From Aphanomyces cochlioides (taxonomy: Eukaryota > Oomycota > Saprolegniomycetes > Saprolegniales > Verrucalvaceae), in assembly GCA_019828595.1 (NCBI GenBank), contig JAHQRK010000007.1:2480001-2544000 (forward strand): a stretch of 64,000 bases of DNA. Reading direction: 5' to 3'. Both the position numbers and the translations under genes were made by a program. Position 1 is the stretch's first letter; every line of letters begins with the position of its first letter. The notes beneath the pieces are model-generated. The model did not search any database. It saw only the letters and a list, made by a program, of their open reading frames with translations, and had not been told where the DNA came from. This document shows positions 1-11,388 of the stretch, in pieces.

Positions 1-507
1 TTGTCGGGACCACCATCACAACGAAAGGATCCAACAAGTTTACGGTCGGATTTCCCGCCCGTATGGACAAGATGAGCTTATTTATTTTTGTCTTGTAGGT
101 CTATATCATTGTCGTCGGCGTGGATGGCGTGAAATCAACCGTCTTGCGGCGATATAGTCAATTCTTCCAACTCAATGTGCAGGTACGACGTGGTTGTTTG
201 AGACTGCGTTCCCATCGAGATTTTCTAGCTATCGCAACAATTCGGCTGCACTCTAAACTTCCCCGAACGTGTGCTTTTCAACAACCAAAGTGATGCCATC
301 GTACATCACCGCCAGGCTGCCCTCGACGCGTACGTAATCCTTGTGTGGCAATCGTCCTCATGAGCTTTGCGTAGATACCTCAAAGAGGCGCTTGAGAATA
401 AAGACGCTCGTTCATCTCACACGCTTCGCACATTCCTTGGCATCCAATCGATGGGTGATCCAAGCTATGTTGGCTTTGAGTGGACACAGCGCAGTGGACG
501 TTTCTAA
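1..507 (+). CDS. PX-domain protein, C-terminal part (5' end outside window)
   Basis: The gene enters from the left edge and ends at TAA 505-507. Splicing three short introns (about 43-114, 183-229 and 329-373) gives one frame that reads VYIIVVGVDG, then LRRYSQF, then FPERVLFNN, then a tail with HTLRTFLGIQ. The R-R-Y-S-x-F signature, the hydrophobic beta strand before it and a later proline-containing loop are typical of the phosphoinositide-binding PX (Phox homology) domain. PX proteins act in endosomal sorting and membrane traffic. The domain lies near the C-terminus here; other domains upstream cannot be seen. Confidence is good for the domain, low for any specific family. Confidence 0.7.
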
Positions 508-596
508 GTGCATTCCTATCTCTTCGTTGCAAAATATATAGATGTGTGCACCCAAGCGAGACAGCTTGGCATTCTACCTTGATGTTGCATGCCATG

Positions 597-2023
597 TTAT
601 GCTTTAGCTACGACTGGAGCTTGGCGTTTCCAATCCTGCGTGAATCGCTCTAGCCGCTTCAGTGACGGGAGATCTCGTAGTTCGTGGCTCGTTTCATGAA
701 CCCAAGCCTTGATGTGCGATGCGATATGGTCAAGGGTGTCGGAGCTCGTCGCTGGTGCTGTTGTCGTTATGTGCCTACATCAAGATAAGACAAGCTAGAT
801 GAGGGCGTTTTACTCGATCGTGACGTCGATAGTCTTGTCAATGACGAGCTTCAGAAGGAAAGGAGGCCGTGGGGTTTGCTTCTTCACCAAATGTGCGATA
901 GGATCTAGCAGTTCATGGACCAGTCGGTTTGAAAATGTGGTGGCTGCAGAGTTTAGATGGCCCGTCTTACCACGGCCGACGCCAGCAATCGTGGCATTCC
1001 TCGAAGCGGGTTCTTTGAGCATGTCACCCACGAACTACGACCACTCACGTTTGAACCATCTCGAGCCTTATAGGCACCTACCGACGACACTAAGTTGGGC
1101 CAAATGTCGATCACAAAAGCCAAGCGGAGCTTCATATTGGCATGAACTTGTTCCAACGGTTGCACGCTTGGAGTCGATGGATTTCCATGAAGAAATTGCT
1201 CGACGTGCGACGTAATGTGCCACAGAAGAATCATCACAGCCGCAGAAGCAACCATGAAGTCGGCTTTGATCGAGTGTTGTGGCCATACAGCTTGCTCTTG
1301 CTTGAGGAAAAACTGCAGGAGAGCACGCAACGACGGCACGAGAGTCAAAGAAGCTGTCCTGGCGCAATTGCCTGTCGCATTGAAGAGGTCTTTGATAATA
1401 CTTTCGATCCAATCTCTCTGATGGACGTTCAACAGACTCGCAGTAGGTTTCGAAATCGCCGCTACGAGCTGGGCGTGGAGTTGCATGCATGGAACGTAGA
1501 TGTCCGTCGGGATTGGCGAGCAAAGATCAGCTAGCATCGTCCACGACGCCTTGGGCTGCAAATCGCGCTCGTTGGGTGATTCATGCGTCTCTAGTGTCGA
1601 TGTCGTGGGTGCTGACTCGGACATTATCTTGGTTGGACGGTTGTGAGGCGCCTCCTGTGCAGCTTCCATCGCCGTGGCCAGTTACTTCCCCGTTACGTGT
1701 AACCGCTCGAGTCCAATAATACGACATCGATTGATGACAAGCACCTGCCTTGGCTTTCTTGAGCTGAATCGACTTCGACCACAAGCTTGTGGCGTCGATG
1801 CGTACTCTGCAAGATTGAGATCGTCGTCGCTCCGTGGCAGTGCTGTTTGGAGGGGTTTGAGCATGTCAAAATCCTGACGATGGAGACTTTCAACTCGAAG
1901 AGTTTGGCAAAAGTGGTGGCAAAACGCCATGCATTCTCCATGTCTTGAAAGTAGTGGCAAGTCTTCTGAAGCTCTAGCTACAACATCGCTCAATGACGTG
2001 GCAGCATACTTTTCCATCAACAT
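597..2023 (-). CDS. Unrecognised protein, multi-exon, minus strand
   Basis: A minus-strand gene can be followed over several exons. A long exon (about 1645-1087) contains SKPTASLLNVHQRDWIESI and a hydrophobic ASAAVMILLWHI stretch. It continues after short introns into HELLDPIAHLVKKQ (about 930-812) and, after an intron ending near 777, into a last exon ending at TAA 599-597 with LRDLPSLKRLERF. Codon use and intron size match neighbouring genes. The 5' end is unsure: the region 1700-2023 reads in two competing frames, and the start could be the ATG near 2023 or one further upstream. I do not recognise a domain. It converges with the PX gene, 89 bp away. Confidence 0.45.
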
Positions 2024-2077
2024 AATCTCCTTCAGTGAGGTATTCAAGTTGCTCTTCACATGATAAAATGATTGACT

Positions 2078-2186
2078 TTGTATTCCTCTGCTCCACATTA
2101 CTTTCAGCATATGAATTATACTCTTATGGCTTTTTGGGGTCACACGGACATCAAATGCTGACAGGAATATGGAGCAGAGGAAGTAC
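2078..2186. repeat. Imperfect hairpin, about 36-bp arms
   Basis: The arm at about 2078-2113 (core ATTCCTCTGCTCCA) is matched in inverted form at about 2149-2186 (core TGGAGCAGAGGAA), leaving a loop of about 35 nt. The pairing runs over most of each arm with a few mismatches. It sits at or just upstream of the 5' end of the unknown minus-strand gene. It could be a small MITE or a transcribed stem-loop. No function can be assigned from sequence alone. Confidence 0.5.
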
Positions 2187-3802
2187 GTAGCATTTAAAAT
2201 ATATCTACTCATTTAAAATAGGAAATGTATTGTCTTCAGAATTTACAGTGTGGATTGCACTGGCATTTCTATTTTGTCCAATCCAAATTTATAGTAGTTT
2301 CAATTGGCTATATATATGGAGGCATACATCAATGTTGTGCGAGTTGTCAGAGCTCCCTCATCTCACGCTCATACTTGTCGAGCTACAACGAATTCTTGCA
2401 CGTCTGTGCTAGCAATAATGATGACAACTGACCAAATAAATTACGATGAATTTACTCCTATTTCTCTGAGTTTACTGTAACCAACAACAGAGCGATGAGG
2501 GGATGGACGAAGGGCGATAAAGCTATGCCATCACATACGGCCACGTGATACTCCGAAGTGTTTAAAATCCCGTAGAGATCATAAATCACACATTTAAGGA
2601 GACAAGATGATTGTTGATTCCTTTGTATCAGTCCTTTATTCGAGATTGCGTTGCTAAACTAAAACAAGTTACATGACCAGCACCAACTCTTCTACATGTA
2701 TTGTGTCAATTAAAATGCTCAAAGATATTGTAGACATCTTTCTATATGGCTAGCAATCAACGTGTTCAGTTGTAGACTACATATCGTCCCTCGACATGCA
2801 ACGAGTGTACATGTGTGAACCTGTAAAGCAGAAAGTGAGTTTCGAATGATGTGAGAACTAATTTAAGTGTACTGCGATTCTAGCCTGCCTCTGTCACACT
2901 GAACACTGTTTCTTAATTACGAGTGCCTGGTTAGGGAGTTTAGATTAGCTTTCAACTACGTTTTCCTTTGTGTAGCGCTGGGATAAATCATTGGGCGGGT
3001 TTCTCTATCTTATTAGCATTTGATTGGACAATGAATCCACAGTGCAAACTGCTCTGTGATTTCCATTGAGAGGTAAATTCAAATCGTACAATACAAATTG
3101 CAAGTATAAATACAGAGAAAAAATATCACTTTATTGGAAAAAACAGTGATCTTTGCACTGTAACCCCCTTAATTTCAATATGTCGAGCACTGTAAAAGTT
3201 GATGAATATCTATTCCCCCCCATTTTGGCAATTTCCCCCCTAAAATTCATTTTTGATCCATTTTTTGCCCTGGCTCCCAAAAATCAACCGCCATTTTAGA
3301 GCCCTCAACTACTGCAAACACTTCAAATGTGCTAACGTTATGGGTGTCATCGTGGGAGCTCACGGCCATGCCCCTAAGTGTCGGAAATGCTGGGCAAAAT
3401 ATGTATCAAAAATGAATTTTAGGGGGAAATAGTCATTTCCTTAAATATGAATAGAATATTTATAATTACCTTAATAAGTACCTGGAACCACGATCAGTTC
3501 AAAATATTTTTGTGCGACAGCTGCATTTCAAAAGGATGACATGTCTACGAAGGGGTCACTTTATTTTAAAATATTATAAATTTTCGTTTCAATAATAACA
3601 TTCAATATTATTTAAGTTTTTGTTTTTTAATACACAAATATTTGATTTAAAATGCGTTTGAAATGTTTTGGAGCAGATCTCTGGCAAAATGAAATTGGTC
3701 AATCAAAATACAGGATGGGAATATATTTAGCCAATCAAATTCAGTAAATCAATTACTTACGCCTTTCCACATTATATTTGAGGTTTTGTCGCGCGCCGCA
3801 AG
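2187..3802. other. AT-rich intergenic region
   Basis: No open frame here reads like a protein. The region is AT-rich, with runs of C around 3215-3240, and holds the inverted-repeat pair at 3227-3432. Just upstream of the HECT start there are two ATTGG/CCAAT motifs in opposite orientation (about 3696 and 3732), a plausible promoter of the HECT gene. Confidence 0.5.
3227..3432. repeat. Inverted-repeat (MITE-like) element
   Basis: The arm 3227-3270 (core CCTAAAATTCATTTTTGAT) is repeated in inverted orientation at 3392-3432 with about 90% match over about 42 bp, separated by about 120 bp. Both arms end in a GGGCA/TGCCC step and contain a C5-6/G5 run. The total size of about 200 bp, AT-rich arms and absence of coding capacity fit a miniature inverted-repeat element. 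Target-site duplications could not be defined with confidence. Confidence 0.5.
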
Positions 3803-6121
3803 ATGGCTCTGCCGTTTGAGGTCTTTGCCGCGATCCTGGTCGGCGTTGTGCTCGTGCTTGTGGCTGGAATATACTGCTTTTGTCGCTCTTTAGTGTGTAG
3901 CCAAGGCAATGCCTATCGTGATCTAGATTTTGGCCCGACTTTTCGCAACGATGTCGTGCTCCGGGAAAATCTCGAAGATAGTTTTCTCAAAGAAGGCAAG
4001 ATTGAATGGCAGTGTGTCGTCTGCGCGCATCTGAATCATCCAGACAAAGCTACGTGCTCGTTGTGTGGCGCGACGGAAGGTATGTGGTCGATTGAACGCG
4101 AAAAATGAGCTTGAAAACTTGTAGTCATGGCCCACTGCAATTCGACAACGTTGCTGAAGAGCAGCTCGCTGAACAAGTCGTTTATGCTTCAACCACGTGT
4201 GGATGAAATTGTTGGCGACGAAGACATGAATGGATCCGGCGGTCCGCGTCACTTTGCCGAAGCAAGGCAACGGGCGTTGATTTACCGCCGAAATAACATG
4301 CAATTGACACAACGACAACGCCAAGCCAAACGCCGACGACTGTGGCAGCGCGCGCTGCTACCTACGGGCGAATACGTCTGGGTGCGGACGGCCACATTTG
4401 TCAATTCCAATGGAAACCGCGATGATACATTTTTGCAAACGCTGGAGCATGATCCGAAGAGTGCATCCTTGGATGAAATGCTTCATCGGAAAAATGCCGT
4501 CTCGTTTGGGTTTGTGACCAAAGAAGACAAAGAAACTGGTGAACTGACATGGAGTCGAGCGTCGCTTCATGGTACAGACACAGGCAATCAGAGAGCCTTA
4601 CGCCGAATGCCTTATTGTAGGACGGCAGCCACATTTAGGCGACATTGACGAGCTTCAATGCGTCGACGTCGAAGTTGCTGATTTTGTCGATGTGGAAGGG
4701 ATGATGGCACTGCCATTCAAAGAGAAGAAGACGTGGTTCATCAAGAAGATCAAACAATTTGCAATTCCACGAGTTGATGCACTCTTTGCCATCCGTACAT
4801 GCAATATGAAGCCAATCTCTCTCATCTCCGGTCAATCCTAGGCGTCCGTCGCGAGTTTATCTTTGAGGATTCCGTCAAACTTCTAATGCACTCCGTCGAT
4901 GCGGGTCGGACGCGAGAATATTTACACATCTCTTTTGAGGGTGAGGAAGGCTTGGATGCTGGTGGCATTCTTCGTGAATGGTACGCTTTCCTGTAATTTC
5001 CAACAGTTGATGCTTGCTCTAGGTACCTTTTGGTCTGCAATGAAGTGTTTGGCCCGACTTTGGGCCTCTTCACAATCACCCATGCCGAAAACAAGAGTTA
5101 CTGGATTAATCCCGCATCTGAAATGACCATGGGTCCGCGTCATTTAAACTATTTCCGCTTCGTGGGCCATCTGCTTGGTCGTGGTATTCAAGAAGGATTG
5201 GTCTTGGACGCATATCTTGCCTTGCCACTGCTCAAGCACATTCTCGGTGTCCCAATTTCATTTTCAGACCTGGAATACTTGGATCAGGGTTTGTACAAGA
5301 GCTGCGTGTTTGTCCGTGACCATGACGGAGCTGACGAGCTCAGCTTGACCTTCAGCGTGGTATGAATTCCGTCCACCACTGGTGAAACTTGACATTTGTG
5401 TGCGTTGTAGCAAGGCAGCCATGGCGACGAAGTGGATCTGAGGCCCAATGGTCGTAACATTGACGTCACGGATGCTAACAAGAACGAGTACTTGGCGTTG
5501 GTCTTGGAGTACAAAATGCTCGGCAGCATAGCGCCCCAGCTGAAAGAATTACTGCTTGGTCTGTATGAAGTCATCCCGCGATCAATGTTGTCCATATTTG
5601 ATTACCAAGAATTGGAATTCTTCATGTGTGGCATTCCCAACATCTCTGTGGAAGATTGGCGGAAACACACGACCGTGCGGTATATACGCGATGGCGATGT
5701 TGCGGTGCAAAAGCAAGTGGTCGACTGGTTCTGGACTGTCGTGGGCCGTTTCAACGATGAAGAGCGTGGCCGACTGCTGCAATTCTCGACAGGGTCGTCG
5801 CGTTTACCAGTCGAAGGCTTCAAAGGTCTCACGAGCTCAAGCGGTCAAATTTACAAATTCTCCATTCAAATGGTCGAACGTGGACATCCTCCAGCTGGCA
5901 TGTGTCCCAAAGCACACACGTGCTTTAATCGGTACGCTACGTCCCCATGGCTTGTTTGATCTTAAGTTCCATCTTTTAGAATCGATCTGCCGCTGTATGC
6001 CGACTTGGATGAATTAGAAAACTACTTGACCTTGGTACTAATTCGTCCTCTCGTGCCTTGACTCACTTGGTCATCATTCTAGGTGATTCAAATGGAAATC
6101 ACGGGCTTTGGCATGGAGTAA
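3803..6121 (+). CDS. Membrane-anchored HECT E3 ubiquitin ligase with RanBP2 zinc finger
   Basis: HECT-type E3 ligase of about 660 residues, encoded in eight exons. Order: an N-terminal membrane segment (VFAAILVGVVLVLVAGIYCF, residues 7-26); a RanBP2/NZF zinc finger (WQCVVCAHLN...CSLCG, about 72-92); a basic linker (RQRQAKRRRLW); then a complete HECT domain. HECT landmarks are DAGGILREW, LLKHILGVPISFSDLEYLD, FDYQELEFFMCG, TGSSRLP and the catalytic-cysteine block AHTCFNRIDLPLY, ending in GFGMEstop. Introns of 42-51 nt lie near 4080, 4572, 4795, 4982, 5360, 5932 and 6034. The ligase should form a thioester on the Cys of HTCFNR and act at a membrane. The first intron boundary (about 4080-4125) is the least certain. 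A paralogue lies at 26657-28893. Confidence 0.9.
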
Positions 6122-6563
6122 ACACACAAGTCTATCAAATTTATCGATCGTCCGTTCGATGTATAAAAACCTACCGATCGTCTGTTCGTTATTGCATTGC
6201 TACCAACACTTCACGGTGAAGAAATACAAAAATCCCGTCGTACGCTCCAAGACCATTGCGATCCAAACCGTAGTACACAACTCAACGTAAACTTAAACAC
6301 TTTTTAACCTGGAGTAAACTTTTCAAAGGTCAAATTGTTAAAAAAGTTTTACACCTCATGGAAATCTCCAACTGGAGAACAATAGAACTGTCGTGTGAAC
6401 GAAAGATACTGGATTTTGATTGGTCGACAAAAATACTAATACATTTGATTGGTTGTTTGAAATATGGAGGACTTTGATTGGCTCATTTTGTACTATCGCA
6501 TATCTTATATCTTTGGAGTAAATGAGTAAATGCTTTGACCAGCTTATTGTCTTCTACTTCTAT
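6122..6563. other. Convergent intergenic region with three ATTGG motifs
   Basis: This 440-bp stretch lies between the 3' ends of the HECT and elicitin-like genes. It holds no supported gene. It contains GATTGGTCGAC, TTTGATTGGTTG and TTTGATTGGCTC at about 6418, 6447 and 6473, spaced about 27-30 bp, the same motif spacing seen near many genes in the window. Confidence 0.4.
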
Positions 6564-7484
6564 CTAAACGCGACTGAGAAGTCGTGTTTCCTCGGCAGAC
6601 GCTGCGCTACGTGACTTGAAAAGACGGCTGGCAATCAAGCCAGCGCAAAGCACGACCACGGTGGCAACGAGCCACCACACGCCCGTGCTAGTTGTCGTGA
6701 CAATTGAGGTTCCATCTCTCGTCGCCGCGGTCTTGTCTTTCGCTTGGATCGATCCTCGATCTTTCGAGAGGATGGAGTTTCCTTCTTTCAATACAAAGAG
6801 ATCTGGGACTTCGCGCTGCATGTACGTGGCCAGCTCGACCCACTGGATCGCCGTTGGAAACGAGACTCGTTCAGCGGCGTGGATATTGATACCTTGGATA
6901 TTGCACGCTGGAAATTGCATGATGACATCTTGAGCTTGGCTAAACAAGGAGTGGCAAGCTGGTGTCTTGTCTGCCGCCTGCCATTGCGCTGCCACTGGCG
7001 TCGAGTGGGTCATGTAGTTGGAAGCGAGGCCCGTGGCTGCAAGACAGGGATACAAGCTCGAGCTAATGGACAACGACATGCCAGCAAATTGCAAAGCGCC
7101 AAGATCACAGTCGTTCGCAGCTGGAGGATATCCAACGACGTGGACGAGTTGCGAGACCATGTCCCATGAAACACGCGGCAAGTAGTTGTGGAATTCAAGA
7201 CATGGCACGTCGACTTTTGTTTGGACAGTTTGGAACAATTCCTTGCAGGTCGAGCTGTTGGCAAAGGCATCGGCTTGTTCGAGCGAGAGAACTCCACGTT
7301 CAACGCCATCCAGGGAAGATCCAATATCCGCTTCACAAGCAGCTCGAAGAGGCTGGTCGTGGATCGCTTGCTTGAGCGTTGCCACGTCGTCCAGTGTGCA
7401 GCGAGGGAGTGTAGCAGTGGCGGCGTCGGCGGCAGCAGCAATGGCAGCGGCACTGGCTGCAGCAAAGATAAGGAGCGATCGCAT
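6564..7484 (-). CDS. Elicitin-like secreted/membrane-anchored protein
   Basis: The chosen start (ATG 7484-7482) gives a textbook signal peptide, MRSLLIFAAASAAAIAAAADA; upstream in-frame ATGs would add a polar leader. Residues 28 onwards read CTLDDVATLKQAI...CEADIG...TCKELFQTV...VPCLEFHNYL, the cysteine spacing of an elicitin-like fold. A second, weaker cysteine set follows (CDLGALQF, YPCLAA, ACHSLF, PACNIQG). The C-terminus has a 20-residue hydrophobic segment (WWLVATVVVLCAGLIASRLF) and a short basic tail, so the protein is probably anchored at the cell surface. Elicitins of oomycetes bind sterols and lipids; family assignment rests on the Cys pattern only. One exon, no introns. 306 residues. 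Confidence 0.6.
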   Translation of the reverse strand: MRSLLIFAAASAAAIAAAADAATATLPRCTLDDVATLKQAIHDQPLRAACEADIGSSLDGVERGVLSLEQADAFANSSTCKELFQTVQTKVDVPCLEFHNYLPRVSWDMVSQLVHVVGYPPAANDCDLGALQFAGMSLSISSSLYPCLAATGLASNYMTHSTPVAAQWQAADKTPACHSLFSQAQDVIMQFPACNIQGINIHAAERVSFPTAIQWVELATYMQREVPDLFVLKEGNSILSKDRGSIQAKDKTAATRDGTSIVTTTSTGVWWLVATVVVLCAGLIASRLFKSRSAASAEETRLLSRV

Positions 7485-7606
7485 CGATGTGCGGGAAAAT
7501 CTGGTGTGGCTCATCGTTGCACACCAATGTGAAAACATTCCGAACTTGAATTTGCACAATCAAGTACAAAGTGAGTAACACCCGACTAACATAACACAAC
7601 CAACTA

Positions 7607-8440
7607 TTTTGAATCCAACGACCACTCTTTTAGAGTCCAAGCGAGGATTAGAGGCGATGGACAGCATTCCCCACTGCAGCTGCAGCTTGTGCCTACCATA
7701 GCCGCTAGCGTTGTAGTATGTCCAGCTAGTGCTACTGCAGACGAATCAAGGCGAAAGCCTTGATTCGCCATCAGCGTGAGTGAATCCATCTCAAGGAAGA
7801 CGTGAGAGCAGACGAGGACGACGGTGGATCTTGAGTGCCAAAAGAACTTCATCTGGTATGCAAGCTGATATGACATCATCTGTTCCAATGTCAATGCGAA
7901 GCGGCATCTGGTCGCGACGTTCAAGACATGGATAAAGTGACAACACGTGGCTTGTACCTTGACCAAGTTTCATTGCAAGTCGTCATGTGCGTGGCTCAAT
8001 CCTCCCATCGCTTCGCAGTCTCTCAAGTCGATTGCTCAGTAGCACATCGCAATGACATTCTTCGACTTGAAGTCTACCATGATTGTAGTGCAAGTGCGGT
8101 CAGGACAAGCATTGTTTCCCTCACAGCTCTCTCCATGAGCTGGAATGGCTCACACTTCTGAAATGTCATCGATCTGCTCTCGCTAAACTCCAGCTATTTG
8201 TACTTTGCAATGCCCAACGAGCCTACAGCACAGCTTCGCAAAGAGCTCGTCCTCTCGTCAAGATATTCATGTCTTCTTCCGACAGATGACAGTCGATCAG
8301 CTCCAAACTCCCGTGCTCTCTGACCTGCCGACATGAACTGCCGATAAGTCCACGGGAAGCATACGCATGGCGTATGTCCATAGCTGCTTGTTCTCACGAC
8401 GGAGAAGTCGCTGTCAAGCAAGTTTGCCTTGATGGAAAGC
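7607..8440 (-). pseudogene. Leucine-rich, broken coding region (possible pseudogene)
   Basis: On the minus strand several short open pieces read like protein: MDIRHAYASRGLIGSS continuing to LELIDCHLSEEDMNIL (about 8380-8225), then ERAVRETMLVLTALALQSW (about 8140-8072), then RLERLRSDGRIE (about 8030-8000), then ALTLEQMMSYQLAYQM and MDSLTLMANQGFRLDSS down to a stop near 7607. The spacing of leucines suggests leucine-rich repeats, but the pieces lie in different frames and could not all be joined with introns of the size used by neighbours. Either the introns are misjudged or this is a decayed gene. Confidence 0.25.
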
Positions 8441-8580
8441 AAGTTAGCCCCGCACTGGAGGATAAGTTTATAAATTTTATTGTGGTCTGACTTGTGCGAA
8501 TTTCCATGAGCGGTTTTATAGCAAATCTATATTTTGAATGCGTGTACTTGTTTTTAGCGACTGGAGAGAAAAATGGAAGA

Positions 8581-9700
8581 TCAACCGAGGAAGACGACGA
8601 TCGCGGAAATGTTGTCGCAACTGCCACGATCGCGTGCCGTGTTCACAATCGTTTGAGCTGCGTAGGCTCGATGGGATGCTGGCAATGCCAAGATGAGATC
8701 CACGGCGTCTTGGTCGTCCATTTCGTCCCACACGCCATCGCAAGCGAGAATGAAAAATGAGCATGACGCGTCCAATCTACAAAAGACTTGTCAACATGCG
8801 GACGTTCGACCGTGGTGCACATGGATCGTGACTGGTATGGCTGTGCGATGACCCATTTCTTGAGCTCTCGATCGCCAAAACTCCTACGCCATCGAGTTTC
8901 ATTCTGGTAGAGCGCCATGGAATACCTGGAAATGGCCAGCACGCCAGAAGTACGATTGTGCATGATGAAGCCACCAGCATCGCAAATTCGCATCGCTTCC
9001 GATGGAACGTCAGGTTTATGATCCTACCCGGAATATGAGGAGGCTGTGATGAGACGAACGAACCTCAGTAAGTCGCTCGGCTTTGCCATTTCTGCACAAG
9101 ACTATGCGACTACATTTAATCCAGCAAAGGTATGACGATGGAAGAAGAGACCTGTCGCCGACATTCGCTGCATATAAAGCTCGCACGTCGCCTTCTTGTC
9201 GAATGAACGCAATGGCAGCCGTGGAGCCTGCATTTTTCGCTTCCTGCAGCTCGCAGCAGTCTGCATCTGTCAAGACAAAAGCTCTATAGGTTGATGATCG
9301 CCATAAGATTGTCTGGTTCAACGAGCATCTTACCTTTGAATGCAAGTTGGGACATCAGCGGCAGCCCCGTCTTGCGAGAGTTCATTTAGCACGGATGCAT
9401 GAAGGTTTTCCTTCAAGTATGTCGATATTTCTCTGCCTAGCCATGTCGGTAGCCATCGAGGTGCATTGTCAAGGCAACTACGTACCACCGTGACCATCGT
9501 AGAGTCCAAAGAAGCCGTCGGTTGACTTGCCGCCAAACTCATCGACGACCCGGAGAGCGTCTTCCATAGACCTGCGCTTTGTCGGATTCTATGCATAGGT
9601 CCAAGGCTGCTTTAAGTTATATAGACGCCCATCGTACCATCTCTTCATGGATGCTCACCAGCGCGCAGCACTTCAATGCTCGACTGCTGCTCGATTCCAT
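8581..9700 (-). CDS. PP2C-family protein serine/threonine phosphatase
   Basis: Metal-dependent phosphatase of about 300 residues in seven or so exons. It starts at ATG 9700-9698 ([20 protein letters not shown]). Motifs in order: [18 protein letters not shown] (PP2C motif 1), [10 protein letters not shown] (metal-binding Asp, Gly), [17 protein letters not shown] split by an intron near 9110-9151, [38 protein letters not shown], and [11 protein letters not shown] at the C-terminus with the last metal Asp. All catalytic acidic residues are present, so it should be active. It acts on phosphoserine/threonine; substrates are unknown. No extra domain is visible. Confidence 0.88.
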
Positions 9701-10516
9701 GCTACGCGTTCTGGAATCAAAAATTTAAATAATTTCCCAATATTTTTAGCTTGCTCTGAAAATGTGAAAATTTTCTAAATTCAGGAATAAATATTTTGCC
9801 AAAAGAGCGCAACCATGAAAAAAATTCAGAAAAAATTTCAGGGCTGGTCTGGATGCCCATCAATTTTTTATTCCATAAAACTGAAATGACATTTTGCAAA
9901 ATTTTTCCAAAGATCCAAATTCACAATTTAAAATGGAATAGTTGGAGAATTTGTTATTTGTCTGGATGCCACAACTTGAGAAACTTCAACATAACCGATA
10001 CAGACGATTGTTGTCATACTGCTGTGTCACCGGAAACTTTGAAATGAGGCAGAGATGAGCAAGGCTCGATCACAGTCGCTTCTCAGAGTGTTAGAACATG
10101 CAACAGTGATAATATATAGTGTGTGCGTGTATTTTTGTAGAGATGACAAGCTGAATCTCAAGCTTGACTCGATCAGTGCGTTCATGACGAAAATATGTCA
10201 TAAAAAAATAGACCAATTTGGTCCATTTCTTTTATGGCATAATTTGGCCAAAACTCCAGAAAATTGGGACAAAAAATTCTTTGAGAAGGTGGAATCCAGA
10301 CAGTCAAAATTGAAAATTATGACATATTTCGAATTATGGCATTTTTGGCATTTTTATGCCATTTTTGGTGGCATCCAGACCCGCCCTCAACATTTCTAAC
10401 GTTGTCAATATCTTCTTAACAGTAGAGTTTACAGTAAACTTTACTGGAAATATATTTACCGTTCACTTTACTGTCAACTTTACACAAAGACAAGACTGGG
10501 GGTACTGGGGAAGCAC
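9701..10516. other. AT-rich intergenic region
   Basis: No convincing coding frame. It is dominated by AT-rich sequence and the degenerate inverted repeat listed separately. Around 10420-10485 a short motif related to TTTACTGTAAACTTTAC recurs several times, giving small palindromes. Confidence 0.4.
9837..10383. repeat. Degenerate inverted repeat around GTCTGGATGCC
   Basis: GGTCTGGATGCCCATCA at about 9843 is matched in inverted form by TGGTGGCATCCAGACC at about 10366. A second inner copy, TGTCTGGATGCCAC at about 9959, is matched by GTGGAATCCAGACA at about 10290. The intervals between the paired motifs are of similar length (about 110 and 75 bp) and AT-rich on both sides. This looks like an old transposon end pair that has diverged. 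Confidence 0.35.
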
Positions 10517-11038
10517 TCACAGACTGCTATTGAGGCCTTTCAACTGGCCAGCGAAGCAAGCACACGCTGATTCACGCTCGAGCCTCTTTTCATAAAATTC
10601 CATGCCTCGTCGAAATTCAATGCAACTGGTGATTGCCTGGACAACTGGCCAAGTCGCGTTCACTCGAAAGATCGACTCGACGGAGGGTGATAGTGTTGGG
10701 CTTCGCAGAATAAATCCAGTAGAGATCAAGCAATCCGGCCATTGCTGTATATTCACAAGGACACCAAGAGCACGATCGATAGATCTTGGATTGCCACAGT
10801 TAGAGCAAGCTATCCCATACAATATGATCACTGCAGTCGGCGCAACTTTGTCAAGAAATGTCTTGGCTTGAAAAATGCCGTCGGACGAAGATGATATCCA
10901 AGCGTGGCATGTACCCGTGCTCGGTCTGTGCACATGGGAAAGATTACGTTGACTTCCAGAGCCAATAAGCTTCGTATCTCTGATCCGCGCGACGCACTCG
11001 TCACGATTGCATAGAATCCAAGTTGCGTCTTGAATCAA
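10517..11038 (-). CDS. Hypothetical open frame, no domain recognised
   Basis: A 173-codon open frame runs on the minus strand. Parts read reasonably like protein (KVAPTAVIILYGIACSNCGN, FRRGMEFYEKRLERES), and an 89-codon frame overlaps it on the other strand. No signal peptide, repeat or family motif is obvious. It could be an exon of a larger gene, a repeat fragment or chance. Confidence is low. Confidence 0.25.
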   Translation of the reverse strand: MIQDATWILCNRDECVARIRDTKLIGSGSQRNLSHVHRPSTGTCHAWISSSSDGIFQAKTFLDKVAPTAVIILYGIACSNCGNPRSIDRALGVLVNIQQWPDCLISTGFILRSPTLSPSVESIFRVNATWPVVQAITSCIEFRRGMEFYEKRLERESACACFAGQLKGLNSSL

Positions 11039-11388
11039 GTCTTGTCAATATTGCACTTGATCTATTCTCACGCTTTCGTGTGACCCTGGCGCGAAGATTC
11101 AAACGTGAAAACATGCCCATGCGATCAATAATGCTGGAGAGACAGCGTTAAATTTCAACGCTACCCCAGGCCACGTTGATGTTTGGTTTTCTGACCGTGG
11201 TCATGACAACGGTAGCACCATGTGTTGTCCATGGTGATTGGTCAATTCTATATCTTTAAGCGATCTGATTGGTTGATTACGTCGACATGACAACCGTGCA
11301 TTGTAGAGTCCGACTTACTACTATCACTGAATGACACAATCATGACTTCAACTTTTTGGCGCATACATCGTTCTGCCCCGTCATACTC

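Noticed and set aside
6564..7484. Naming the elicitin-like gene as a specific effector
   Set aside because: Cysteine pattern supports a family resemblance only; nothing in the sequence identifies a particular effector.
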